NCBI GenBank assembly: GCA_011800805.1
Contig: MPNW01000099.1
Span: forward strand, 78,900-118,331
Reading direction: 5' to 3'
DNA from: Hirudo medicinalis
Taxonomy: Eukaryota > Annelida > Clitellata > Hirudinida > Hirudinidae
DNA: 39,432 bases
The notes under the pieces are model-generated. The model was not told the DNA's origin. It saw only the letters and a program-made list of their open reading frames with translations, and made no database searches. Numbering within the stretch: position 1 is the first letter of the stretch; every line of letters starts with the position of its first letter. The translations under genes and the position numbers were made by a program. Shown piece by piece: positions 1 to 10,741 of the stretch.

Positions 1-813
1 AATATTGCTAATGAAATACAATAATCTTCTCGCTACTCTTGAACAACCTTCAACTTTTCTGCCATGTTATCGTCGATTGGAGGGGTACAAAAGGAACAAG
101 CAAAAACGTTCATTTCTTCGAAGTCATTATTTCCCCCTTCAACCAATCATGTTTCAGCGTTGATATTAATTATTTATGAGTTATTCGTTTAGGTTACGAA
201 AAAAAAGTCGCACCCCGGTCTCCGCTACTGGATGACTTTTTTTGCATTGGTGATTTTTCTGGTTAATGTTTCTTAAGCTAAGGTCCCTTTATCTTTAATT
301 ATAAATTTTGTTAATTACAAAAATTCTATGTAAATACTTATGTGCTTATTTTTCTATAAGTTTAGGAATTAATATTAGAAGAAATGAAAATCTGTCTATT
401 TATTAAAATTAATTTTTGTTTTAAAATCTATTTTAAATCTAGCTTTAAATATAATTATAACTATATTCACTTTTTGGGATATTTTCATAACAGGGTTTAT
501 TAGTCAACTGTTATGCCGTCGCCTTAATTATCTCACTTTTAATTTGTCCGTTAGTTCGGAATACACAGTGAAAGCCAAGTCTCTTAAGGTTGTTTATATT
601 TATAAATTAGATTTCATGGCGGCATGAAGTTGATTTATAAGTTTCATCAGTGTTATTGTTGAATTAAAATTTTACAAAGCACATCCTAAAAAAATAATTG
701 AGGTTATTTATTTGCATAAAGAATATTGGCTTGAAATTATGAACTGATTTTTATTCTTGCCAATTTTAGTGGACTTGAGGAACTATCAGTATTATTGCTA
801 ACCAACATCTATA
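1..813. other. AT-rich upstream region, no gene seen
   Basis: No coding pattern was found on either strand. It is the presumed promoter and 5' untranslated region of the gene starting at 814, but no convincing TATA box or initiator stands out against the AT-rich background. Confidence 0.4.
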
Positions 814-1735
814 ATGGAATCAAGTAAATCAGCAAAGCCCAAGCCTTCAAAGTTTAAAAGAAGTTTCTTATATAAGTTATTTCGCAAAAAGAAAGTCAGT
901 TCTGATCAAGAAAGAAATGGTAAAGTGGATGATAAGGGCATGGTAGATGATGGTCCAGTGAATAATGAACACCTGGGGCCAGAATCAGATGATAATGATG
1001 CTGTGCTGGAGATAGTTTCAGAGAACTGCTTGCCTTCTGAAGTTCCGGTCCCTGTTGAAGCTTCCAGTGAATCACTTAGCAGGGCATCTCATGCTACCAG
1101 TTCTTCAGATTCCATTAAACGAGCTCGAGAGTTATTTTTTGAGCCATTAATTTCTAAGTAAGACCAACACTTTCTGTTACAAACACATACTCACAAAATG
1201 TGAATCTACTCTTTGACAGTATACAATAAAGTAGTTGACACCAGCTACTTTGCAGCATCAGTTAATGTGAAAATGCATCTATTACACTATTTTAAATAAA
1301 CTTGATTTTGTTTTTAACAGATCTGGCAGTGATTCAGGATGCCCAGATGAAGAGAAGAAACATGATACTGATCCAAATTGTCAGGAGGAATTCATTAAAA
1401 TTAGTTCTCGTACATTTAGACAACTTCAGAATGAGGTGACATTCTTGAGAGGCCAGCTTGCGACTCTACACAAATTATTCTGTTCTGATTATGAGGTTTG
1501 TTCCATCATTTATTCAGAGGTTATTTATAACTAACAATTTATCATTCCCCAAAGATTAAAACAGACAATCAGGAGAGTAATGAGAGCCAATTGCACTCAG
1601 AAAGTGTCAGAAATATGACATCATTTGACTTGGTATATCCACTATATGACCGATAAGATAAATATATGCTAACCTAGTAAATTCAAATTTCAGAAAGAAT
1701 TGGGAGAATCTTTCATAAGCAATGAGCTACTTTGA
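814..1735 (+). CDS. Uncharacterised three-exon gene, basic N-terminus and short coiled coil
   Basis: Three exons fit together: 814-1157, 1321-1495 and 1694-1735. The donors are gtaaga and gtttgt, the acceptors are aacag and tttcag, and the phases agree, giving about 186 residues and a stop TGA at 1733. The first ~30 residues are very basic (KSAKPKPSKFKRSFLYKLFRKKK), which could be a nuclear or membrane-binding signal. A long acidic, Ser-rich stretch follows. The last ~50 residues contain a heptad-like segment around FRQLQNEVTFLRGQL, suggesting a short coiled coil. I do not recognise a family and assign no function. The gene is convergent with the bL12m gene; AATAAA occurs at 2034 and 2128 as possible poly(A) signals. 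The exon structure is well supported, the function is not. Confidence 0.6.
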
Positions 1736-2421
1736 AAGACCTGGAGAATCTTAGCTCAATCAGCTGCACTGTAAAGACTATTGCATTTCATTACTTTTAA
1801 AGCCCAACTCGTTTACTTGTTGATTCTACAATTTTGCATCTCATTTGTGTGTTTTTGTTGTTAGCAAGCCATTTTTTGTTTACACCATAAAGAGATAATG
1901 AGACTTAAATCCATTGTGATTAAGCTCTGCATTGGTGCCACATGCCAGCTGATCTCTAAGGCATTGATTGTGGGGCTTCTCAGATATTTAGTCAGTTCTT
2001 GAACCCTGTGTTACATATCAGATACAAAGTCATAATAAAGAGATTTTTGTTCATTTATGTGGTTATTCTTAACGATGTTGTTTGATTATGGCACCAATTG
2101 ATGGTCGTGCAAATAACATCCACCAACAATAAAGAAGCTACTTTGAAAACTTTGGATTCCTGCTCTTCCAATGTTGGACACTAATATGCAATTAGATAGC
2201 CTAACACCTATATTGGTATTATTGATATTAATCCTGTTTCTACTTCAATTGCTAGGAAATGAAGCAAAAAGCAACGGAATATAAGTTTTGACACCATGCA
2301 CGTGCTGAAATCCACGTTTCATAATTTACTTTTAGAAAGCATTCCATATTAAAGAAATGAGTGAAATCTGTCCAACATCTCAATATTGTTATTCTGGAAG
2401 CACATGAAGTCGGTTCTTTCG
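1736..2421. other. Convergent 3' intergenic region
   Basis: This lies between two genes that converge. It holds presumed 3' untranslated sequence of both, with AATAAA hexamers on the plus strand at 2034 and 2128. I see no other gene. Confidence 0.4.
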
Positions 2422-3536
2422 TTACTCAACCTCAACGGTAGCACCGATAGCCGATAAGGCGGTCTTCAGCTGGTCTGCTTCCTCCTTTGATGTTTCTGTT
2501 CTCACGACACTTGGGACTCCTTCAATAAATGCTCTGGCCTGCAAAACAAGAGCACCTCATTAAATTCATGTCCTCATGGGATCAAAAATTTCAGACTGAC
2601 TTGGGCAAGGTTCATTCCTTCCATATAGTTCCTGATTTCTTTGATTAGAGTGGTTTTTTTATCCTTTTCATAACTTGTAATTCTGACTGTGAATGTGGAC
2701 TTGACTTTTGGTACCTCAACATCTGCTTCTTCCTTCAAAAAAATCACCTTTGTGAGCATCTTTTGTTTCCTCAAAGTCTTATTTCACAAAAACACTTTTA
2801 AAACTTGTTCTTATCATATTGCATGATTAATGCTGGATCTAGTGCATATCGAAACAATGGAAAATAATTCAATTCTGTAGGCAAAGGCACTACTTTACCT
2901 CCTTTGCAGACACAGCAGAACCAGCCATTTGCATCATGGGTGCATCAGTAATGTTTAATGTTTTCTGAAAATGGAGTGTTTCAATCAGATGTTATTATGG
3001 TGGAAAGTGGCATACCAAGAAAACATTTCAAGTAACTTACTTTCAATAAATCATTCAAATCAGCAATCTCCAGCAATGTGAGTTGGCTTATATCATCAAC
3101 CAATTTGTGTATTTTCTCAGGATACTTTTTGTCTTCTCCCTCAAAGGATGGGGCAGGAATGGCACTAGAGCTCAAAGTTCTTGTTTGCCATTGTGGAGTA
3201 ACATTTGGGACCAACTTAACAACCCTACAAATTAATTTTCGGCATTAAATTACTAATTTAATTTGTCTAATAAAATATTCGCTATTAATGTCAATGTCAT
3301 GCATACAAGAAAAACCGTACGAATGCGATTAACAATGGACATATGAAGAAACAAAATATTTGTTATAACGCATGGTAAATTAAGCACTCCACTCAAGCAT
3401 TCCATCAATGAACTTGCTCAAAACATGTCGGACTAAAAATCGTTCACATGGTCAAGACAATTACTAACCTTGTTGAACAGCGGAAGCAACGTGTCAGGGC
3501 AAAAGCGGCTTTCATACTTGAATGCATTATGTTCAT
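2422..3536 (-). CDS. MRPL12: Mitochondrial large ribosomal subunit protein bL12m (MRPL12), five exons
   Basis: Exons on the minus strand, in reading order, are 3469-3536, 3041-3224, 2899-2964, 2601-2732 and 2422-2538. All introns are GT-AG and phases agree, giving 188 residues, close to the ~198 of human MRPL12. Residues 1-23 are basic and Cys/Thr-rich, consistent with a mitochondrial presequence. Next comes the N-terminal dimerisation region of the L7/L12 family (LVDDISQLTLLEIADLNDLL), a short hinge, then the C-terminal domain (FTVRITSYEKDKKTTLIKEI and ARAFIEGVPSVVRTE) ending in ATVEVE. By family knowledge it forms the ribosomal stalk that recruits translation factors in mitochondria. I chose the upstream ATG at 3536; Met8 is an alternative start. 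The identification rests on strong similarity across the whole protein. Confidence 0.93.
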
Positions 3537-4389
3537 GATAGAAAAATACGTACACCTAAGCACACACTAAAAGCTAGATGGTGACCCCCGATTATCCTTT
3601 ACGGCAACACGCAAAGAAATGTTAGAAGTCCCAAGACCTAGTAATTTTAGAGGTAATAATAATTAAATAGTTTTTATATTGCGGAGAAAATATTTTTCAA
3701 CTGTTAACATTTTATTTATTTTTTTTTGTAAAATATCTCATTCGCAATATAATTTCAAACGCAGTAAGATTGCTTTTGTTTATTAACTACAAGGCCAATT
3801 TCAAAATAATGACTTCATATCAAAACTGGCTATAGTTATATGACTTTTCAAGCTAGTTTTTTTTTAGTTTAATTGACTGCGAATCCTAACAATGCATATG
3901 GAATATTAAACTTGTCTCATAATAAGATATTTGAAATCCAATTTACAATTTTTGGATTAAATATTTACAATCAAAGTAACGACCCTGCTCCGATTCTAAA
4001 TTTTCTGCCCTTACAATTCAAGAATTTTCGAGGACATTTCAGTTGTTTTTTTTTTCATTTGATCATCTTTTTTAAACCACTTTTTAAATAAATTGAACGA
4101 AATTCTTAAGTTGAATTTTTAAAAAGATCCGTCAATTTATTCTAAGAGTTATCGGTAATGTTTTAATTGTGTACTTTATTATAGAACAACGGGTGCACCT
4201 ACGGATCGGATGTCACCAATTATAACAGATGATCTAATGCTTTAGAATTCAGTTACATTAACGTTAAAGTTAGAGCTGATGATATCGCAGTAGGTCAAGC
4301 GTTTATTTTTTGGCAAAACGTAAATGAGTTTAATCAGGCTCGAACATGCTTGGTAATCATGATACATAATACTTAAAAGGATTCTTCAA
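3537..4389. other. AT-rich intergenic region
   Basis: I see only AT-rich sequence with T runs here. It contains the promoter of the bL12m gene (which reads leftwards from 3536) and the unseen 5' boundary of the retroelement that follows. Confidence 0.35.
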
Positions 4390-6510
4390 TAACATCAGTT
4401 ACAGAATTTATCTATCAGACAAGCCTTGTAAAGTTTGGTCCCAGACAGATCAAGCGCCCAAGTGAGCCGAAACCATCAAGAAAGCAGAGAGAACTTGCGA
4501 TTCTCAGGAAGGAAAAGAAAGTACTTCGACGTAGCTGGAAGGAGGCTGATGAAAGTGAAAAGGATGGTCTAGCGGAGCTATGGAGTGATGTCAAGAGGCG
4601 AGCCAGGGATCTTCGCCGAGCAGAGGATGCCAGGATTAAGAAGTATGAAAGAAGGCGAGCAAGACAAAATATCTTCAAAGACCCGTACAGATTTGGGAAT
4701 TCATTACTCGACCCTCCAAAGTCGGGTGTGTTAAAAGTGGATCGGTCAGAACTGGAGGAGCATCTGTCAAGAACGTACAGTGATGACCTCCGCAGCGTTC
4801 CATTGGGCGAGAGGCAGGACATTCCGACGGTCCCTCTGCCGACAAACTCCTTCAATTTAGAGGTTCCATCCTACGAGGAAGTCAAAAGTGTTGTCAGAAA
4901 AGCCAGAAACAGGTCAGCACCAGGACCGAATGGGATCCCCTACCTCCTCTACAAGAGATGTCCCAGGGTATTAAAAATTCTGCACATGCTCGTTGAGTCA
5001 GCCTGGGAAACAGGAAGGGTTGACAATGAATGAAAGCGGGCAGAAGGTGTATACATACCCAAGGAGAAAGATTCCAGGAGCTTGACTCAGTTTAGACTAA
5101 TCTCGCTGCTCAATGTGGAAGGAAAAGTGTTCTTCACGATGATGGCATCAAGGCTCACCCAGTACGTGATGTCCAACCGATACATTGACACCACAATCCA
5201 GAAAGGAGGAGTGCCAGGCGTGCCGGGGTGTATTGAGCACACCACCATGATCTGGGAATCAATTCAGCNATGGGTCAGTGCCACATCAACTCCTTTGGAA
5301 AACATTGGAGAACCACCATGCACCAATACCCGTGATCAAGATCCTACAAGAATATTTCAGAGGGTTTGAGATGAGGTTCTCCACGATGGCGTATACGCCA
5401 AAGTGGATTCCGCTTCAGGTGGGAATTGCCATGGGGTGCGCAATCTCCCCATGTCTCTTTGTGTTGGCGATGCAGGTCCTTCTAAATGCAACAGGATCTC
5501 ACAACGACAGAGTGCATATCGGAAGTTCCACAAATCTTCAATCAAGGCGTTCATGGACGACACCACACTGGTAATGAACCGAAAGCAGGCAGTTCAGAGA
5601 AGCCTTGACAAAATGAACGATCTGCTCGAGTGATGTAGAATGCCTTTCAAGCCTGCAAAGTCCAGAAGCCTAGCACGAACTCGGGGGAAAATTCGCAGTG
5701 ATGTTTTCTTCCGGTGGCGGGTCAGCGAATCCCGACTGTGCAGGAAGAGCCAGTGAAAAGTCTAGGGAGAGTGTTTGACGAAACCCTCAAGGACAGAAAT
5801 CAGGAAACCGCTACATGGAAAATGATGAAGGAGAGTTTGNCGTAGCAGAGCTGACAGTTCCTTGGGAAGACAGAATGGAGCAGAGCAACGTGCTCAAAGA
5901 AGACAGGTATTCTGAACTCACGATGGACCTCATTGACAAAGGGTATAGAGTGCACTTCTTTGCCATCGAAGTTGGAGCACGGGGATTGGTGGGTAGGTCC
6001 AGTTACACCTTCCTTAGAGAGAGGAACAAAGTTATGGAACGAATGTCGAAGGCTGCCGAAATGGCTTCCCATTGATTGTAGACAAAACGAGACAGCCAAT
6101 AGCATGTCTCCATTAAGCAGCCAATGGCAGGAAGCGGGGTCCTCCTGTCAGGTCGGCGAGAGGTTTCCTCTGAAGTCGGCGCATGCTAGGCCGAAACAAG
6201 AAAATTTCGGACACCAAGACACTACAGACAACATAAACGGCGAAACAAGAGGCCGACTTTCAGTGCGTCAAGGAACGTGGACGAAGAAGGAGGCATGAAG
6301 AAGAATTTTTGAGAGAAAGTGGAGAAAACAAGTAAAAGCCAGCAGAGACACCCGGCTGATCACAGGGTGTGGCCCAACCCCAGAAAGCGTCAGGAGATCA
6401 GGGCCGAAACGCTTGAAGACGGGGTCACTCCTCTGAGGAATCTCTGCTGGAGCTCCGCATTACCGGAGTTTCACATTCTACTTGTAAAATATGTTTCGGT
6501 AAAATAGAGG
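4390..6510 (+). mobile_element. Degenerate non-LTR retrotransposon with RLE-type endonuclease
   Basis: A basic leader (SRKQRELAILRKEKKVLRRS) precedes reverse transcriptase blocks: RSAPGPNGIPYLLYKRCP, then YIPKEKDS and QFRLISLLNVEGKVFF, then QKGGVPGVPGCIEHTTMIW, then VPHQLLWKTLE, WIPLQVGIAMGCAISPCLF and the catalytic FMDD at about 5550. Downstream, ELTVPWEDRMEQS and FFAIEVGARGLVGRS look like the C-terminal restriction-like endonuclease of R2/NeSL/Hero-type elements. The reading frame is broken by a TGA at 5031 (where Trp is expected), several frameshifts, loss of RT motif A around 5269, and loss of most of the region between RT and endonuclease. It is a dead copy. GC content is visibly higher than the flanks. 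The exact clade is uncertain, and no 5' or 3' end or target duplication could be set. Confidence 0.85.
4420..6075 (+). pseudogene. Broken RT-endonuclease ORF of the 4.4-6.5 kb element
   Basis: One ancestral polyprotein now reads in at least three frames. Piece one runs from about 4420 to 5030 and ends at an in-frame TGA, continuing in the same frame to the n at 5269. Piece two (about 5273-5510) carries the GSVPHQLLW to LFVLAMQVLLNAT part. Piece three (about 5520-5635) carries AFMDDTTLV and a leucine-rich thumb segment. After a short MPFKPAKSRSL remnant in another frame, piece four (5815-6075) is the endonuclease region, with a second n at 5840. The intact family protein would be several hundred residues longer. 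Confidence 0.8.
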
Positions 6511-7435
6511 AAAAAATTAGACTTTGAAAGCTTTGAAGCAAAGAAAGGCCACTAAGGATATGATCAAAATTACACTAAAATAAAATGAAAATAAACGCCT
6601 CAGAAAAGTGGCGTAGCCAGGATTTTAAAATTAGTCGAAGTAGGGGGCAAATTTTATTTACATAAATATTAAAGACAAACAATTAATTTCACACTAAAGA
6701 CACTTTGTAACGGACGTTGATAAACATCAACAACGACAACGCCTCTGGATCAAATTTAATCTTTTTTTTTGAGGCAAATTTCGATGGAAAGAGAGCCAAA
6801 TTTATGTTCATGAAAGGTCCATTTAGTGCTCTAGACGGAGATGTGAATATTTTTTAGCTCACATTTCTTGTAAAGCTGTACATATAAAAATATTTTTCTG
6901 CTTTTTTGTCGATCTGGAAAACTTTCAAATTTCCCTCACCTCTTCAATGTCGTCAATAGTTAATATTTTCGTCATCCTGACTTTCAATCTTAAGCAGGGA
7001 CGTTATCTCATCTTTTTCTAGGGGGGTAAACCCATGCTCAAACAAAATGACGACAAAAACCTCAGTACTCATGAGAAAACCGACTTTCAAGTTCCAAAAT
7101 GCAATAGTATGCTTCGGCCACTACTGGATAATCTTCATTGGTTTTTCATCACATAAAGAATATCTTATAAGACAGCCTATAAATCACCGTTCTCCTAAAT
7201 AGCTGCATAGTTGAAATAGTTCAGTACATTGATCTAAAATGATGTTATGTGGTACCGGGGCACTCAGAAAATAATGAGAAGTTGCAGCGAGTAGCTCGTC
7301 ATGGTGAAGTTGTCGATAGAAACTTTGTTGTAGAAAGACTGTAGTCAAGTACCTTAATTGCTTAAAGTTGACAGTTATATTCGGTTGTTTATTAAACTAT
7401 TAACAAACATTGTTTTCCGTTTACTTCCATAATTT
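6511..7435. other. Region without a recognised gene
   Basis: AT-rich sequence following the dead retroelement. It may include the 3' untranslated region of that element, but there is no clear tail. No coding pattern was seen. Confidence 0.35.
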
Positions 7436-7755
7436 TCAATAAGTCCTCAGTGGAACAAAGTGGCTTCTCAACAGGAAAGAGTCTCACTCCTCTCGTCGGA
7501 CTCCAACTTCATTGTCTCGAGGACCCATCATGCGCACTATGGAGACAGATCATTTCATGTTGAAGGACCGAGGACCTGGAATGATTTCCCACGGCAAATC
7601 GTCAGAGACAGTCTCCGCCTTTAATACTAACCTCACAATTTATTAGTTTAAACCGTGCTATATGTTTATTTATAAAAATCCAGTTGGCTTGGCTGTCAAT
7701 TTGATTGGGACTGCCTTTACATCCTGTGTTGGATATTTGTGCACTTAAAATATGT
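7436..7755 (+). mobile_element. 3' fragment of an L2/CR1-type non-LTR element
   Basis: Near 7495-7615 the plus strand reads SDSNFIVSRTHHAHYGDRSF then HVEGPRTWNDFPRQIVRDS. This matches the well-known C-terminal block of L2/CR1-group reverse transcriptases (a GDRxFxVxGPRxWNxLP pattern). A +1 shift at about 7620 continues into FNTNLTIY and a short hydrophobic tail. Only the last ~100 codons survive, as expected for a 5'-truncated insertion. It is distinct from the RLE-type element at 4.4-6.5 kb, because its terminal ORF block belongs to the APE-endonuclease lineage. Confidence 0.65.
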
Positions 7756-8839
7756 GCTAATAAATAAACAACACCATATGGTCCACGAGTCGCGATTACC
7801 AAAGGAAGACAAGCATATTACTACTAATAATAATAGTTATTAAGAATGTATTGATGAGTAAAGTTGGGAAAAAGGAGTTGAAATCCAACTCCAATAAAAT
7901 TCGAGGATATTTGTCCATGGTTTTTATTGTTGACATTTTAAATCTTATGAAATTTAGAAAAATAAATCTTAGTTTAAAGAATGCCCTTTATCAAATTGAA
8001 GAGTCAGTGTCATGTTGTAGTGCTGCATCTCAGCCATAAAAATCTGATTTGGGAATCAAATGGGATTACCCTGTAACTGTGACAGGTGTGTCCACCAATG
8101 GAAAATATAAGAACAGCACTACTGTGAACTGAGTTCTAAATTTTTAAATCTCTGCTCTAAAACCATATCTGCCTAGTTAGAAAAAACATTAAATTCATAA
8201 TTTATTAAAATTTAGTGAAAATTAGTTATCTTTTTAGAAATCTCATTCAAAGTTCAATTGAATAATAAAACTCAATTTTTTTGTACCCCAGAAAGAGAGA
8301 CTGCTTAAGCCATATCGAGGAATATGCATGTATAAGAAATTATGCAAAATTTGTGATATACCATTCATGCTAAATATGAGCACAATTTTGAGATGCTTCA
8401 TAGTTAGAAATGGCAATAGAATAGCTAATGATTCTATGTAAAGGGTTGTTGATTTGCAGCAATAAAAACTTTTGAATCCTGGTCACATCTCAACAAAACA
8501 TCTGCCTTAAAACACAAGGTTGATTTTCTGCCATTTCAACTACTCAGAACAAACTGGTAGAAAGATTCCAGCTCAGAAATTATGGCTAACATTTACAATT
8601 CAGAAGAGAACAAGAAAAGATGGCTTTCATAAAATTCATCCTGCACAGATCAATTTAACAACATTTGGGCTAATTTTTTTAAAGTTGCAGATCAAAATAA
8701 GCTGTTGCACCCAAGATGTTACTTATCTCAGTTACAAGCTTCCCTCTAAAAACAATTTAATCGGCAATAAAAAATACATTGCGGAAGCCCAAGTACGACT
8801 TCACATCACTACATTAAGGCTTGTCTTAAACTTTTTAAA
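7756..8839. other. Region without a recognised gene
   Basis: AT-rich sequence with short open frames but no conserved protein pattern, no splice-supported exon chain and no tandem structure. Confidence 0.35.
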
Positions 8840-9145
8840 ACTGGCAAAGCCACCCAGTTCTACATACTACACAAATTCAGCCGGTTACTTGCCCTCAAAG
8901 AACTGGGCGATTAGGACGACATTCGAATCCGTGCTACCATCGTGAGATGCAAAGTCTCAAACATTAGATCATGTGGGAGCACAATGCTCCTTGCTTTCAG
9001 TAGCTCTCGAGTTTAAAGCTCGTATGCAATTTAGGAAAAGGTGAAAGTTGGAAAACTTGAAAGTTGGAAATAATAAAAGTTGACTTAGGAACGGCATAGA
9101 GAATGAAAGTCACTACCGTTCTTGGGACAGACAAACATATACTAC
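8840..9145 (-). repeat. Interspersed repeat with tRNA-like core, older copy (inverted)
   Basis: The reverse complement of this stretch matches 37262-37647. The best-conserved part (roughly 8900-9070 here) includes TTTCCAACTTTCAAG, CCTAAATTGCATACGAGC, AAGCAAGGAGCATTG, a Pol III A-box-like segment and CATCTCACGATGG. Compared with the other copy, the differences in the tRNA-like part are mostly transitions (for example GCGCTCCCGC against GTGCTCCCAC), several at CpG. The 3' half of the tRNA-like acceptor stem is deleted. The right end retains TGCCAGTTTTAAAAAG, matching the hairpin arm of the other copy. It is clearly older or more decayed. Confidence 0.75.
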
Positions 9146-9973
9146 ATATGGCTACTTCATGCCATCTATTGAAATAATAATTTCAAAACATTAATGTTTC
9201 TGGGTGCATTTTAAATTATCCATCACTCCTAAATGTGACTTTTATTATCATCATGATCTAAATTAAATTTGTTGGGAATATCCTAAACTTCTCCTAACAA
9301 ACATATATATCCATATAACACCCATATCTGACTGAACATGTGAAATAGGATATAAATAGTTCATTAGCAGGTGTCAGATACTGTGAACAAAAAAAAACAT
9401 CATTATAAATAGCTGATTTATTCAACAACAACAATTCTCGAATAACATAATTATTCTATCACATTTTACAACATTGAAGCGAAGCATGGAGAAACAAGCA
9501 GAATACCTTTGAGGCAAGGTTACTGAAATGCACATCATCCAAACAGAAGTCAAATTATAGCGTAAGGTTTTCCTTATTAGGTAGAAACTACAATTACATC
9601 TTTTTTTCAAAAATATTATTATTAGATTACAAGCTGCAAAACGTAAGAAGGAAAGAATAATGAAAGCATCCACTAAATCCAATAAAAAAACTTGAAACTG
9701 CAATAAAGAAACGCTGAATTTGTGAGCTTCAAAAATAAACTTCGATACACTGTTCGGCACGGAATGACATTTTTATAAGAAAAACACGATACTCCAAATC
9801 GTAAAATGATTTGAAAGAAATTTTATAATCTCATTTAATGAAGAAAAATGTAAAATATGATCAATAATTTAGAGGAGGCCTTTACGAGATTGAATACACT
9901 GACAGGCAGCTGGAATACACAACACCATCTTATGAGAATGTCACAAAAGCTAATTTATTCGAGAGTCACCGAA
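9146..9973. other. Presumed 3' untranslated region of the cytochrome b561 gene and spacer
   Basis: AT-rich. On the minus strand there are AATAAA hexamers complementary to 9954-9959 and near 9417, either of which could end the cytochrome b561 transcript. No other gene was seen. Confidence 0.35.
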
Positions 9974-10741
9974 TTAATCTGTTAATTGCACCATCTCATC
10001 CTCAGCTTTATTTGATCTCTTATAGTTGTGATTAACAACTAAATAGACCACGCACATGCCAAAAGCAACAAGTATTAAACCAAAGAAATTCACCAAAAGT
10101 GCCTCTGGCACATATTTTTCATACCTATCACCAAGAGCTCCCAGAGCATTTTCAGTGGTGCCCAACAATGCCGAGGTTAGAGACAAAACAAATATGGCAA
10201 CTCCGAAGAATACGTGCAGAGGCATGAACATTTTCCTGTGAGCAGTGCTGCAAAATGGCAACACAAACAAGGAAAATCCGAACAACCACTGAATCCCGAA
10301 CAAAACAACTGTAATCAAACCCAGCCAACTGTGCAATGAGTATAGATTCTGAGTAGGGTGATCTCTTAAGTTATGAGAATTAAAAACAGCTTTCAATCCA
10401 ACGGCAGCAAATATAAGCGACAAAGCATGTAAAGATGCATGAACAATTTTCAATACAATCTTCTTACTCTTCCGAAACACTCTGTAGGTCAAGATAGCTT
10501 CAGCGTAGAAAAATACCAGTCCAAGAACCATGAAAAGGGGATGAAAATTGAAATATTTTCCCTGGGTCCATTCGAATCCACCATGGTAGATTCCCATCCA
10601 AAGTGCGACCATCACAACGCAGAGCACCCCGAAGACTTGGCTCAGTACCACGAATAAGGAGAATACTTTCATGCTTGAACTCTGTTCGTTCAGTGAGGAA
10701 ATGCTTTCATAATTCTCCATTTTTTCAGAAAATATGTTCAC
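9974..10741 (-). CDS. CYB561: Cytochrome b561 (ascorbate-dependent transmembrane ferrireductase family), single exon
   Basis: The 255-residue protein fits the family length (about 250) and topology, with six hydrophobic segments. The conserved haem-ligand histidines are visible in FNFHPLFMVLG, IVHASLHALSL, NLYSLHSWLGL and MPLHVFFGVAIF. The LYSLHSW block and the C-terminal segment with PEALLVNFFGL are characteristic of animal CYB561. By family knowledge it passes electrons from cytosolic ascorbate across a vesicle or lysosome membrane to monodehydroascorbate or ferric iron. The N-terminus has a second Met (MENYES, residue 8) that could be the real start. The coding region has no intron, unlike the other complete genes here, so it may be a retrocopy that stayed functional. 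No frameshift or stop is present. Confidence 0.93.
   Translation of the reverse strand: MNIFSEKMENYESISSLNEQSSSMKVFSLFVVLSQVFGVLCVVMVALWMGIYHGGFEWTQGKYFNFHPLFMVLGLVFFYAEAILTYRVFRKSKKIVLKIVHASLHALSLIFAAVGLKAVFNSHNLRDHPTQNLYSLHSWLGLITVVLFGIQWLFGFSLFVLPFCSTAHRKMFMPLHVFFGVAIFVLSLTSALLGTTENALGALGDRYEKYVPEALLVNFFGLILVAFGMCVVYLVVNHNYKRSNKAEDEMVQLTD

Noticed and set aside
4415..4855. 146-codon minus-strand frame
   Set aside because: Shadow of the plus-strand retroelement ORF, which has clear RT motifs.
8520..8945. 141-codon open frame on the plus strand
   Set aside because: It overlaps the inverted interspersed repeat and has no conserved pattern; it is chance.
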